A stretch of DNA of 64,000 bases from Psychroserpens mesophilus. GTDB lineage: Bacteria; Bacteroidota; Bacteroidia; Flavobacteriales; Flavobacteriaceae. Positions 53,001 to 60,633 of this stretch are shown here, in pieces. Numbering within the stretch: position 1 is the first letter of the stretch; the number at the start of each line of letters is the position of its first letter. A program made the position numbers and the translations under genes. Below the pieces are notes generated by a model, which was not told the origin of the DNA, did no database searches, and saw only the letters and a program-made list of their open reading frames with translations. The DNA lies in assembly GCF_000826645.1 (NCBI RefSeq), contig NZ_JXJP01000008.1:496001-560000 (forward strand). The letters run 5' to 3'.

Positions 53001-54131
53001 TTCAAAACCATTCTGACCTTCAATGGCTAAATTCTTATAATATACATTACGTTCGGTAGTACGATCTTCAAATACGTAACCATTGGCGATAATTAAATCT
53101 TCATCGCCATCTAAATCAAAATCCGCAAATTGTGTTCCCCAAGACCAACCAGTTTCAGTAATGTTATTTACAGCTGACTCTTCGGTGAAATTATTAGTCC
53201 CATCATTTTGAAGTAATACATTCTCATCAATTCCTGTTATAAAAATATCAAAAGCACCATCCAGATTGAAATCACCTAAAGTAATTCCCATATCATTAAT
53301 AATATTATCCAATCCATAACTTTGTGCATCTTCAAAAAAACTTGTACCTGCTTGGCTGATATACAAGTCGTTTGCTTTATCAAAGTCATTTGTGACATAC
53401 AAATCCATCCATCCATCATTATTAAAATCGAAAGGAATTGAAGTATAACTAGCCACAGGAAAATCATCATTTAGACCAGTCTCAGAAGAAACATCTTGAA
53501 AAGTTCCATTACCTAAATTCTCGTATAATTTATTACTTGGACACTTACGCCAATCACTTATATAAATATCTAAAAAGCCATCATTATTATAATCAAACCA
53601 TGTTGCACCAGTATTTCTACATTCATTGAAACCCTGAATTCCAGCACTTTCCGTTACCTCTACAAACGTTCCGTCACCTTCATTATGAAAAAGCTGAACA
53701 TTATATATATGTGTAAAAAAAAGATCAGGATAGCCGTCATTGTCATAATCTCCAAAAAAAGCACCATACTTAAAACCATCTAACGCATTTGTCTCTACTG
53801 TTTCGTCCTCAGGAGTTAATAAATTCACTAAACCAGATTCTTGAGTAACATCGGTAAACGTTCCGTTATTATTATTTCTAAAAAGTCTACTATGGCTTTT
53901 TTCTATACCATCTTCATCGATAGCCTTTGCTACCACAAAAACATCTAAATCAAAATCGCCATCATAGTCTGCAACTGCAACGCCATTATTTTCCTCTATA
54001 GCACCTAACCCAGAAACTATTTCTACACGTTCAAACGTTTGTCCAAAAAGTGCATTATTGTTTGTGATAACTACAATTATTAAACTATATAAAAGACAGG
54101 TGAAGTATGGTTTCATTTTTGTGAAATTCAT
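50085..54131 (-). CDS. Secreted CRTAC1-like propeller fused to vanadium haloperoxidase, type IX sorted
   Basis: 1348 residues with an N-terminal signal segment (Met6 at 54116 is an alternative start). Residues about 30-440 are FG-GAP/VCBS repeats (VADYDGDFDLDVFV, FGDYDNDGYPDLFF, FDYNNDGFLDIYI); about 440-520 is an ASPIC/UnbV domain, as in CRTAC1. A Cys-containing calcium-type linker (GCTDPNSCTY ... LDDGSCTY) and an Ig-like stretch follow. Residues about 640-1270 are a vanadium-haloperoxidase domain with Arg1062 (YVRPISAIRY), SGH with His1165, and SRIWGGIH with His1234: the full vanadate set. The last 70 residues are a type IX sorting domain. Activity on halides versus phosphate esters is not predictable. 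Confidence 0.88.
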   Translation of the reverse strand: MNFTKMKPYFTCLLYSLIIVVITNNNALFGQTFERVEIVSGLGAIEENNGVAVADYDGDFDLDVFVVAKAIDEDGIEKSHSRLFRNNNNGTFTDVTQESGLVNLLTPEDETVETNALDGFKYGAFFGDYDNDGYPDLFFTHIYNVQLFHNEGDGTFVEVTESAGIQGFNECRNTGATWFDYNNDGFLDIYISDWRKCPSNKLYENLGNGTFQDVSSETGLNDDFPVASYTSIPFDFNNDGWMDLYVTNDFDKANDLYISQAGTSFFEDAQSYGLDNIINDMGITLGDFNLDGAFDIFITGIDENVLLQNDGTNNFTEESAVNNITETGWSWGTQFADFDLDGDEDLIIANGYVFEDRTTERNVYYKNLAIEGQNGFEDNSETVGFNDLTVSVGVADFDYDNDGDLDIFLTNSDQSSFLYENKLLNFDESITQNWFKLLLQGTVSNRDAIGTTVTITTNLGTFKRYYTGVGFVSQSLQPVHFGLGNETIISELEIKWPSGLIETYQNLDANTTVRAIEGDGITTLDIEPSEKIYGCTDPNSCTYTPDAVLDDGSCTYLQSFQISGNTSSGFLVTEMYTYPISSGSTAIWQISGGEIIEGQGTNSVTVKWGLNETGRLSVRETNGTCFSLEESVDVSLNINQIPEDVSIARIWNEVLLQAIRNDFARPTVHARNLFHTSVAMYDIWAIYDEVARPYLIGNSYNGFSSTIEDFIPIESIEASRKKAISYAMYRLLSYRFQNSPNAEASQRLFELIMEQLGYNTETATSTVYEFGNAAALGNYVAETIIAYGNMDGSRELTQFDNAYYEPVNSSLAPVIPTTIEMQDPNRWQPLSLDTFIDQSGNPILGSTIDFLSPEWGNVWTFAMSEGESATYERNGDSYKVYNDPGAPPYLSLTENNTSSDAYKLGFSMVSIWGSHLDPDDGVLWDISPGSLGNTNIDEFPTEYEDYPSFYNVFEGGDIGSGHSQNPITGESYQSNIVPRGDYARVLAEFWADGPDSETPPGHWFTILNYVNEHPLLEKKFQGEGEVLDDLEWDVKSYFILGGTMHDAAISAWSIKGWYDYVRPISAIRYMALLGQSTNENLDNYNVGGIPLVEGYIEVVESGDPLAGNTNQHLGKIKLYTWRGPDFIDDEDTDEAGVGWILAENWWPYQRPTFVTPPFAGFVSGHSTYSRAAAEVLTKITGSEFFPGGIGEFVAKQNEFLVFEEGPSVDVTLQWATYRDASDQTSLSRIWGGIHPPADDLPGRLIGEKVGRDAFDFAVPYFSGEVNSFQDERQIVFPNPVVNFEVFITNTNASDAFSLFDIRGRQITILNSDFNEFSRRTKLQFPQDTSEGLYILYVNGNSVMLLFKN

Positions 54132-54190
54132 TTTTGTAAAAATATTAAAAACTCTTCAAGATAAATATTGTTTAGTCTTTGAATAGCTTA

Positions 54191-54880
54191 TTAAGGTGTT
54201 GAATTAGAAACCTGCAACACTTTACCATTATAAAATTTATTTCCGGTTATAGCAAACTGTTCTATATATATTGCCATTTCTCTTGCACTAGTTGGTGCTT
54301 TATAATCTGGAAACGCTTCTTTGAGCATTTCAGTTTGCACTGCACCCAAAGCCAACACATTAAATTGCGGACCCGTTTCTTTATATTCTTCGGCAAGTAA
54401 TTCAGAAAGTGTAATTACTGCGCCTTTACTCGAACTATAAGCCGCTAAACCCGGAAATTTCATACTTCCCTGAATCCCTCCCATTGAGCTGATGGTTACG
54501 ACGTGGCCATCACTTTTCATAAATGGCAATACAATTCGTGTCATTTCTGAAACACCAAAAACGTTAGTTTCGTATACTTTTGAAAAATCTTTAAATGAAG
54601 TCTCAGAGAAAGGTTTATTGAGCAACAGTCCTGCATTGTTGATTAAAATATCGACATGTTTCCATTCATTTTGAATAAACTGTTCTACCTTTTTGTAATC
54701 ATCTTCTTCACATAAGTCAAAAGCGAAAGATGAAATATTATCAAAATGAAGATTACTAATTGGTTTTGCATTTCGTGATAATGCCAGTACATTATGGCCT
54801 TGGTTAGCAAATAAATGTACCAATTCAAAACCGATACCACGACTGGTTCCTGTAATAATTACATTTTTACTCTGACTCAT
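54191..54880 (-). CDS. Short-chain dehydrogenase/reductase
   Basis: 229 residues. The Rossmann motif TGTSRGIGFELVHLF binds NAD(P); NNAG is at ILINNAGLLLNKPF; the catalytic Ser-Tyr-Lys is in ISSMGG ... AAYSSSKGAVI. The substrate is unknown. Its first 14 bases overlap the end of the M28 peptidase gene, so it is translationally coupled to it. Confidence 0.9.
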   Translation of the reverse strand: MSQSKNVIITGTSRGIGFELVHLFANQGHNVLALSRNAKPISNLHFDNISSFAFDLCEEDDYKKVEQFIQNEWKHVDILINNAGLLLNKPFSETSFKDFSKVYETNVFGVSEMTRIVLPFMKSDGHVVTISSMGGIQGSMKFPGLAAYSSSKGAVITLSELLAEEYKETGPQFNVLALGAVQTEMLKEAFPDYKAPTSAREMAIYIEQFAITGNKFYNGKVLQVSNSTP

Positions 54881-55817
54881 ACATTACAATTTCTTTGGTT
54901 GGTGTGTTGCTCATCTGCTCTATAGCTGGAATAATCTTATTTATAAGGTCGGCCATAAAATCGAAATTCAATTCACTAATTTCGTCATCGACATGATGGT
55001 AGTAATCAAAATTAGTCAAATCACAAGATGAAATGGTTTGACATGGTAATTTAAATTCCTGATAAAACGGATAATTATCTGAACGTTTAAATAAGCTATA
55101 TTTTTTTGAAACATCAGAAAATCCTATAAGGTTATTACCAACATACGCATTCATTTTCGAAGCCATATTTGATAAATCATAACCAGAAACAAAAGCCTCA
55201 TAATCTCGATCTTTCAAGGGCACTCCAATCATTTCAAAATTGACCATTGTATATAAGTCGAGATTTTCAGTTTTTAATTGTTTAGCTAAATGCTTTGATC
55301 CTAAAAGCCCCATTTCTTCAGCAGTAAATAAAATAATCATGAGACTACGTTTGTTATTCTTTTTAGTTGCAAAATATTTAGCCATTGCCAAGACACCTAC
55401 AGTACCAGTAGCATTGTCATTAGCTCCATTTCCAATAGAATCATTTTCAACGGTTTTTCCTAATCCGATATGATCATAATGCGCTCCAAGAATAATGACT
55501 TCGTCTTTAAGTTTGTCATCTGTGCCTTCAATAAAACCAACAATATTAAAAGCTTGAATAGAGTCTGCTATTTTAAAATGATTCCTGTAGGTTTCAAAAT
55601 AAGGCTTTACACCATAAGACTTCAACTGATTTTCGAGATAAGCTGCTGCAACTTCAATACCATCACTACCTGTCATTCTACCTTGTAATTCATCAGAAGC
55701 TAAAAAGCCAACCATGTCTTGAACTTCAGTATTGGTTATGGTGATTGATTCATGTTTTGGTTCTTTCTTACAGCTAAAAATGAGCAGAATAAGGCACAAG
55801 GGCAAGAGGTATTTCAT
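54867..55817 (-). CDS. M28-family aminopeptidase lipoprotein
   Basis: 316 residues from the ATG at 55815-55817, which opens a lipoprotein signal (YLLPLCLILLIFSCKKEPKH). The frame continues upstream to 55871 but only the inner Met gives an export signal. Two-zinc site of M28 peptidases: LGAHYDHIG (His, Asp), GANDNATGTVGVL (bridging Asp), FTAEEMGLLGS (Glu-Glu), VNFEMIG and the late DYYHHVDDE (His). A protease-associated insert is not seen. It probably trims peptides in the periplasm or on the surface. Confidence 0.92.
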   Translation of the reverse strand: MKYLLPLCLILLIFSCKKEPKHESITITNTEVQDMVGFLASDELQGRMTGSDGIEVAAAYLENQLKSYGVKPYFETYRNHFKIADSIQAFNIVGFIEGTDDKLKDEVIILGAHYDHIGLGKTVENDSIGNGANDNATGTVGVLAMAKYFATKKNNKRSLMIILFTAEEMGLLGSKHLAKQLKTENLDLYTMVNFEMIGVPLKDRDYEAFVSGYDLSNMASKMNAYVGNNLIGFSDVSKKYSLFKRSDNYPFYQEFKLPCQTISSCDLTNFDYYHHVDDEISELNFDFMADLINKIIPAIEQMSNTPTKEIVMYESE

Positions 55818-55846
55818 AACTACATTTATTTTTTTTCTAAAGATAA

Positions 55847-55882
55847 AAAAACCTGAATTGAAAAAAATCAAATCAGGTTTTT
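55847..55882 (-). terminator. pdhC terminator
   Basis: AAAAACCTGA (55847-55856) pairs with TCAGGTTTTT (55873-55882), with an inner TTGA/TCAA extension, and ends in T-runs on the minus strand, downstream of pdhC. Confidence 0.8.
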
Positions 55883-55890
55883 ATTATAAG

Positions 55891-55920
55891 AGATTCCTCG
55901 ACAATACTCGGAATGATGTC
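55891..55920. repeat. Degenerate dispersed intergenic repeat, copy 4
   Basis: AGATTCCTCGACAATACTCG followed by GAATGATGTC fits the pattern at 1301, 8494 and 26178 (GATTCCTCGAC...CTCG-AATGA). It lies between the pdhC stop and its terminator. Confidence 0.5.
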
Positions 55921-55930
55921 TAAATACTAT

Positions 55931-57601
55931 TTACACTAACATCGTAACTGGGTTTTCAATGTAGCCTTTCAAAGTTTGAAGGAATTGCGCTCCAGTAGCA
56001 CCATCTACAGTTCTGTGATCACAAGCCAATGTTAGTTTCATTGTATTACCAGGAACTACTTGTCCGTTCTTAACCACAGGTTTTTCTACAATTGCTCCAA
56101 CAGATAAAATTGCTGAATTTGGCTGGTTGATGATTGATGTAAAACTCTCAATACCAAACATTCCTAAATTAGAGATGGTAAATGTACTTCCTTCCATCTC
56201 TTCTAAAGATAATTTCTTATTTCTTGCTTTGCCTGCATAGTCTTTTACTGCAGCGCCTATTTGAGGCAAACTTTGCTCATTTGCAAAACGTACCACAGGA
56301 ACCAGTAAGCCATCAGGGACAGCAACAGCAACACCAATATGCACGTGATTATTCAATTGCATTCTATCGTCAAACCATTGCGAATTCACTTGTGGATGTT
56401 GTTTTAAAGCTAAGGCACAAGCCTTAACAATCATATCATTGTAAGATATTTTAGTATCAGGCAACGAATTGTATTGTGCTCTAAAAGCGATCGCATTTTC
56501 CATGTCAAACTCCACATTCAAATAATAATGTGGTGCCGTAAATTTAGATTTCGCTAAATTTTTAGCAATCGCTTTTCGCATATTTGAATTTGGCACTTCA
56601 TCAAAATCTTCTTGACCTGTTGGTACAAATTTACCAACTGATGCCGATTGAGCTGCAGGAGTAAAGTTTTCAATATCACGCTTTACAATTCGTCCATTTT
56701 CACCAGAACCATTAACCTGAGATAAGTTAATCCCTTTTTCTTCAGCCATTTTTTTCGCTAAAGGAGATACAAATACTCTTCCGTTTGTAGTTGACTTTGA
56801 AGGTTGAGACTTCTCGGCTACATTTGAAGGAGCAGCTGCTTCTTTTTTAGGCGCTTCAATAGCTTTGGTTTCTTTTTTTGGTGCATCTTCTTTTTTTGCT
56901 TCGGAAGCAGAGCCTCCTACTTTAAAGTTTTTTGCAATAGCAGAAACATCTGTGCCTTTCGGACCAATAATTGCTAATAATGCATCAACTTTTGCTGATT
57001 CACCTTCTTGTAAACCAATATGTAATAATGTGCCAGACTGGAAAGACTCAAATTCCATTGTAGCTTTATCCGTTTCAATTTCTGCAAGAATATCACCTTC
57101 TTCTACATCGTCACCAACTTTTTTCAACCAGGTTGCAACAGTACCTTCTTCCATCGTATCGCTTAAACGCGGCATGGTTACTACGGTTACACCTTCAGGA
57201 AGTTCTTGGCTTTCTGATGCATCTTGAGATGCTTCGTTCTTATTCACAACGTTATCTTCTTCAGATTTATCTTCAGCAGACTTGATGTCCTTAGAGTCGT
57301 CGTCTTCCTTTTCTAAGTTATCTTCTGAAGTCTTTCCATTTAAATATTCTGAAATATCCTCACCTTCATCACCAATGATTGCTAAAAGTGTATCAACTTT
57401 AGCAGTTTCTCCTTCTTGTATTCCAATATGTAGCAAAGTACCTTCATTGAAAGATTCAAACTCCATTGTTGCTTTATCCGTTTCGATTTCCGCTAAAATA
57501 TCGCCTTCTTCAACTTTGTCTCCTACTTTCTTCAACCAAGTAGCAACAGTCCCTTCCTCCATCGTATCGCTCAAACGCGGCATGTTAATTACTTCTGCCA
57601 T
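55931..57601 (-). CDS. pdhC: Pyruvate dehydrogenase E2, dihydrolipoamide acetyltransferase
   Basis: 556 residues. Two lipoyl domains (about 1-77 and 137-215), each with ETDKATMEFES; the first lipoyl lysine is Lys43. Charged linkers follow, then a peripheral-subunit-binding domain (about 276-312, VFVSPLAKKMAEEKGINLSQ) and the catalytic trimer domain to the end, with ACDHRTVDGATGAQFL giving the active-site His. Starts three bases after pdhA. The two lipoyl domains are nearly identical in DNA, pointing to recent internal duplication or gene conversion. Confidence 0.96.
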   Translation of the reverse strand: MAEVINMPRLSDTMEEGTVATWLKKVGDKVEEGDILAEIETDKATMEFESFNEGTLLHIGIQEGETAKVDTLLAIIGDEGEDISEYLNGKTSEDNLEKEDDDSKDIKSAEDKSEEDNVVNKNEASQDASESQELPEGVTVVTMPRLSDTMEEGTVATWLKKVGDDVEEGDILAEIETDKATMEFESFQSGTLLHIGLQEGESAKVDALLAIIGPKGTDVSAIAKNFKVGGSASEAKKEDAPKKETKAIEAPKKEAAAPSNVAEKSQPSKSTTNGRVFVSPLAKKMAEEKGINLSQVNGSGENGRIVKRDIENFTPAAQSASVGKFVPTGQEDFDEVPNSNMRKAIAKNLAKSKFTAPHYYLNVEFDMENAIAFRAQYNSLPDTKISYNDMIVKACALALKQHPQVNSQWFDDRMQLNNHVHIGVAVAVPDGLLVPVVRFANEQSLPQIGAAVKDYAGKARNKKLSLEEMEGSTFTISNLGMFGIESFTSIINQPNSAILSVGAIVEKPVVKNGQVVPGNTMKLTLACDHRTVDGATGAQFLQTLKGYIENPVTMLV

Positions 57602-57604
57602 AGC

Positions 57605-58603
57605 TTATATTTTGTGTTGTATAAATGGATAATCTTCTTGCTCATAAACTGCATCGTACATGACGTTCATCTCAGGATATGGTGATTCTTCAGCGAATTT
57701 TTCACATTCACTTACTAATTTCTTAACACGTTTATCAATACCTTTAATGTCATCTTCTGTAGCATATTTCTTTTCTAAAATGATATCTTTTACCTGAGTA
57801 ATAGGATCTATTTTTTTATACTCAGCAACTTCATCTTTTGTTCTGTAATGCTGTGCATCAGACATTGAATGCCCTCTGTATCTGTATGTTTTTAACTCTA
57901 AAAATGTTGGTCCGTCACCACGACGAGCACGTTGAATTGCTTCATCAAAGGCTTCAGCAACTTTTACAGGATTCATGCCATCTACTGGTCCGCAAGGCAT
58001 TTCATAACCTAAACCTAATTTCCAAATTTCTGTATGGTTTGCTGTACGTTCAACAGAAGTTCCCATAGCATAACCGTTATTTTCACAAACGAATACCACA
58101 GGTAATTTCCATAGCATTGCCATGTTAAACGTTTCATGAAGAGAACCTTGACGAGCTGCCCCGTCGCCAAAGCAACATAAAGTGACAGCATCACTACCAT
58201 GGTATTTATCACCAAAAGCAATTCCGGCACCAAGGGGAATTTGTCCACCTACGATACCATGACCACCATAAAAACGATGTTCTTTAGAAAAAATATGCAT
58301 CGAACCACCTAAACCTTGTGATGTCCCAGTTGCTTTTCCATACAACTCAGCCATAACACGTTTAGGATCTACACCCATTCCAATCGGCTGCACATGATTT
58401 CTGTAAGCCGTAATCATTTTATCTTTAGTGAGATCCATAGCATGAAGCGCTCCTGCTAACACAGCTTCTTGGCCATTGTATAAGTGAAGAAATCCTCTCA
58501 CTTTTTGTTGAATGTATACTGCAGCAAGTTTGTCTTCAAACTTTCTCCAGAACAACATGTCTTCATACCACTTTAGGTAAACTTCTTTTGTTACTTTTTG
58601 CAT
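57605..58603 (-). CDS. pdhA: Pyruvate dehydrogenase E1 component, alpha subunit
   Basis: 332 residues. Thiamine diphosphate site: GDGAARQGSLHETFNMA; phosphorylation-loop region YRYRGHSMSDAQHYRTKDE; LHLYNGQEAVLAGALHAMD and GQIPLGAGIAFGDKY are typical. Decarboxylates pyruvate with a separate beta subunit. The gene for the beta subunit is not in this window, as is usual in flavobacteria. A TACTTTTG -7-type box lies at 58698-58705 on the coding strand, in the gap after cdd. Confidence 0.95.
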   Translation of the reverse strand: MQKVTKEVYLKWYEDMLFWRKFEDKLAAVYIQQKVRGFLHLYNGQEAVLAGALHAMDLTKDKMITAYRNHVQPIGMGVDPKRVMAELYGKATGTSQGLGGSMHIFSKEHRFYGGHGIVGGQIPLGAGIAFGDKYHGSDAVTLCCFGDGAARQGSLHETFNMAMLWKLPVVFVCENNGYAMGTSVERTANHTEIWKLGLGYEMPCGPVDGMNPVKVAEAFDEAIQRARRGDGPTFLELKTYRYRGHSMSDAQHYRTKDEVAEYKKIDPITQVKDIILEKKYATEDDIKGIDKRVKKLVSECEKFAEESPYPEMNVMYDAVYEQEDYPFIQHKI

Positions 58604-58758
58604 TTAATTTTGTATTGATATAAAACAACTACTTCAGATTAATTATCTCAAGCTTCTATTATCAAATCCTAATGTATCATATAGGATATGCGAATAACAA
58701 AAGTAACACTTTAGATAGTAATGAAAAAACTGAAAATCGTAAATTTATTACGAAATCG

Positions 58759-59241
58759 TTATAGAAAGCTTCGATCGAATCCGAGTGGTAATAAATTTGC
58801 CAGTGAATTCGATTTTACAACCTTACCTGTTTCGCCCATAAAGTAGATTTCAATAGGCGATTCTTGCTTGACTTCATATTCAGCAATAGCTTGTCTGCAT
58901 GCACCACAAGGAGGAATTGGTGTAATTGTTTGATTTATTCTCGATCCTGCAGTTAATGCCATTTTTAGCATTTTAGCTTCAGGATATTTAGCTCCTGCAT
59001 AATAAATTGCAGTTCGCTCTGCACACAATCCCGAAGGATACGATGCATTTTCTTGATTATTACCTGTAACTATTTCATTATTATCTAGCAAAATTGCAGC
59101 ACCAACACTAAATTTAGAATAAGGTGCATACGCATTTTTACGCGCTTGAATAGCTTTTTCCATTAAGGAAGCAATATTTGAAGGCAACTCGTTAAAGTCA
59201 TCATAAACGGTTAGGGTAGATTCTATTTTAATATCCTTCAT
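58759..59241 (-). CDS. cdd: Cytidine deaminase
   Basis: 160 residues. The zinc site is Cys-type: AERTAIYYAGAKYPEAKM with CAER, and PPCGACRQAIAEYE with the PCxxC. KFSVGAAILLDNNEIVTGNN is the N-terminal family motif. It deaminates cytidine and deoxycytidine for pyrimidine salvage. It lies between porV and pdhA, a conserved flavobacterial arrangement. Confidence 0.94.
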   Translation of the reverse strand: MKDIKIESTLTVYDDFNELPSNIASLMEKAIQARKNAYAPYSKFSVGAAILLDNNEIVTGNNQENASYPSGLCAERTAIYYAGAKYPEAKMLKMALTAGSRINQTITPIPPCGACRQAIAEYEVKQESPIEIYFMGETGKVVKSNSLANLLPLGFDRSFL

Positions 59242-59258
59242 TTCATGTTGTATTAGAC

Positions 59259-59294
59259 AAAAAAACTATTGCTTTAAGAAACAATAGTTTTTTT
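59259..59294 (-). terminator. porV terminator
   Basis: AAAAAAACTATTG (59259-59271) pairs with CAATAGTTTTTTT (59282-59294) over a 10-base loop; strong T-runs on both strands. It ends porV transcription ahead of cdd. Confidence 0.85.
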
Positions 59295-59315
59295 ATTTGA
59301 TATTAATACTCAATT

Positions 59316-60554
59316 CTAGTATTCATCATATTCATTATCTCCAAAGTTAAACACAAGAGAAAAACGTAATGTATTCTCTAAAGGACTTTGAATTTTTGAT
59401 GCAGAAAACAAGTATGACAAATCAATATTTATTGTTGTGTATTTGAAACCAGCTCCTAAAGCAAAAAACTTACGTGCTCCTTTTTCTTCACTTTCATTAA
59501 AATAACCTGCTCTAAATGCAAATGAATCTTGGTAGGTGTATTCTGCTCCCAGAGACCAAGTAAATTCTTTAAGCTCTTCACTAAATCCTCCTGGAGCGTC
59601 TCCAAATGATTGAAAAATCCCTTTTCCGAAGCCTACATTATTCTCTTGACCAGCAATGATATAGTTTTCTTCTTCTTCGAGCACCTCATCTTCATCTTCC
59701 TGAAACCCTGGAGTTTCTCCACTTTCGTTATACTCGATACGAGTCCCTCGAACAGGAGGTGTAGGCACTAATAGTTTTGTCACTTCAGCAGTGACAGCTA
59801 ATTTATTGTAATCGTCAAAAATAAAATCAAAACCACCACCTAGACGTAAAGTTGTTGGCAAAAAGTTTTCGCGACCACCATCATCATACTTGATTTTTGG
59901 ACCTAAATTTTGAATGGCGAAACCACCTCTCCAGCGACCGTTAAAACTATCATAAGCCTCTTCTTCACTTTGGTAAAACCCTGCAATATCAACTCCAATA
60001 GAACTCGCAGCAGACGCATTAGCATCGACAGCTTGAATTCTTAAATCTGATCGCAAATAGCGAAGAGCAACAGCCATTGAAAATTGATCTGCAAGACGTA
60101 AAGAGTAGGATGCGTCAAAAGTTAATTCATTAGGTTGTTCAATGAGTGCTTCTGAAAATTCATCTTGAACGATCTCAATTTCTCCTAAACTAAAATATTT
60201 GAAGCTTACCGCAAAAGCACTACGTTCATTAAGTCTATTAAAATAGGTGAAATTTCCGAGAAAGATATCATTTACCAATCTGCTTAAATAAGGTGTATAA
60301 TTGACTCCAATACCTGATTTAGATAAAGAAAAGGCATATTTTGCAGGATTCCATTGTTGTGAATTTGCATCTGCTGATGTTGCAACACCGACGTCTCCCA
60401 TACCAGCTGCACGAGCATCAGAAGCAATTAATAGAAAAGGAACTCCAGTAGTTATAACTCTTGAGTCGGCACTATTAGGAATGATAACAGTTTCTTGTGC
60501 ATTAGTCATGTTAAACAATGAAACTGTGATAAGGGCTAAAATGTATTTTTTCAT
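59316..60554 (-). CDS. porV: Type IX secretion outer-membrane protein PorV
   Basis: 412 residues with a signal peptide (to MTNAQ). SDARAAGMGDVGVATSADAN, QQWNPAKYAF and GVNYTPYLSRLVNDIFLGNF are the PorV/LptO N-terminal signatures, followed by alternating beta-strands of an outer-membrane barrel and an aromatic C-terminal end (FSLVFNFGD). PorV is the shuttle that binds cargo sorting domains and delivers it to PorU in the type IX attachment complex. An acidic insert (EDEDEVLEEEENY) lies in one loop. It follows porU but has its own promoter. Confidence 0.93.
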   Translation of the reverse strand: MKKYILALITVSLFNMTNAQETVIIPNSADSRVITTGVPFLLIASDARAAGMGDVGVATSADANSQQWNPAKYAFSLSKSGIGVNYTPYLSRLVNDIFLGNFTYFNRLNERSAFAVSFKYFSLGEIEIVQDEFSEALIEQPNELTFDASYSLRLADQFSMAVALRYLRSDLRIQAVDANASAASSIGVDIAGFYQSEEEAYDSFNGRWRGGFAIQNLGPKIKYDDGGRENFLPTTLRLGGGFDFIFDDYNKLAVTAEVTKLLVPTPPVRGTRIEYNESGETPGFQEDEDEVLEEEENYIIAGQENNVGFGKGIFQSFGDAPGGFSEELKEFTWSLGAEYTYQDSFAFRAGYFNESEEKGARKFFALGAGFKYTTINIDLSYLFSASKIQSPLENTLRFSLVFNFGDNEYDEY

Positions 60555-60603
60555 CTGTAATTTGTTATCTTTTTAAGCAATTTTAAATCACCTAGCAATT
60601 AGG

Positions 60604-60633
60604 CAAATATAAATCTTTATTATAGTATTACAA
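60604..60633 (-). promoter_or_regulatory. Putative porV promoter
   Basis: On the minus strand, TTG (60631-60633) - 19 bases - TATATTTG (60604-60611) matches both boxes of the Bacteroidota consensus, 50 bases before the porV start. The -33 box lies in the last codons of porU. Confidence 0.6.

Noticed and set aside
56865-57632. Two long open frames on the plus strand (about 120 and 116 codons) opposite pdhC
   Set aside because: Both lie opposite the two duplicated lipoyl domains and are similar to each other only because the domains on the other strand are. The pdhC frame has full family homology.
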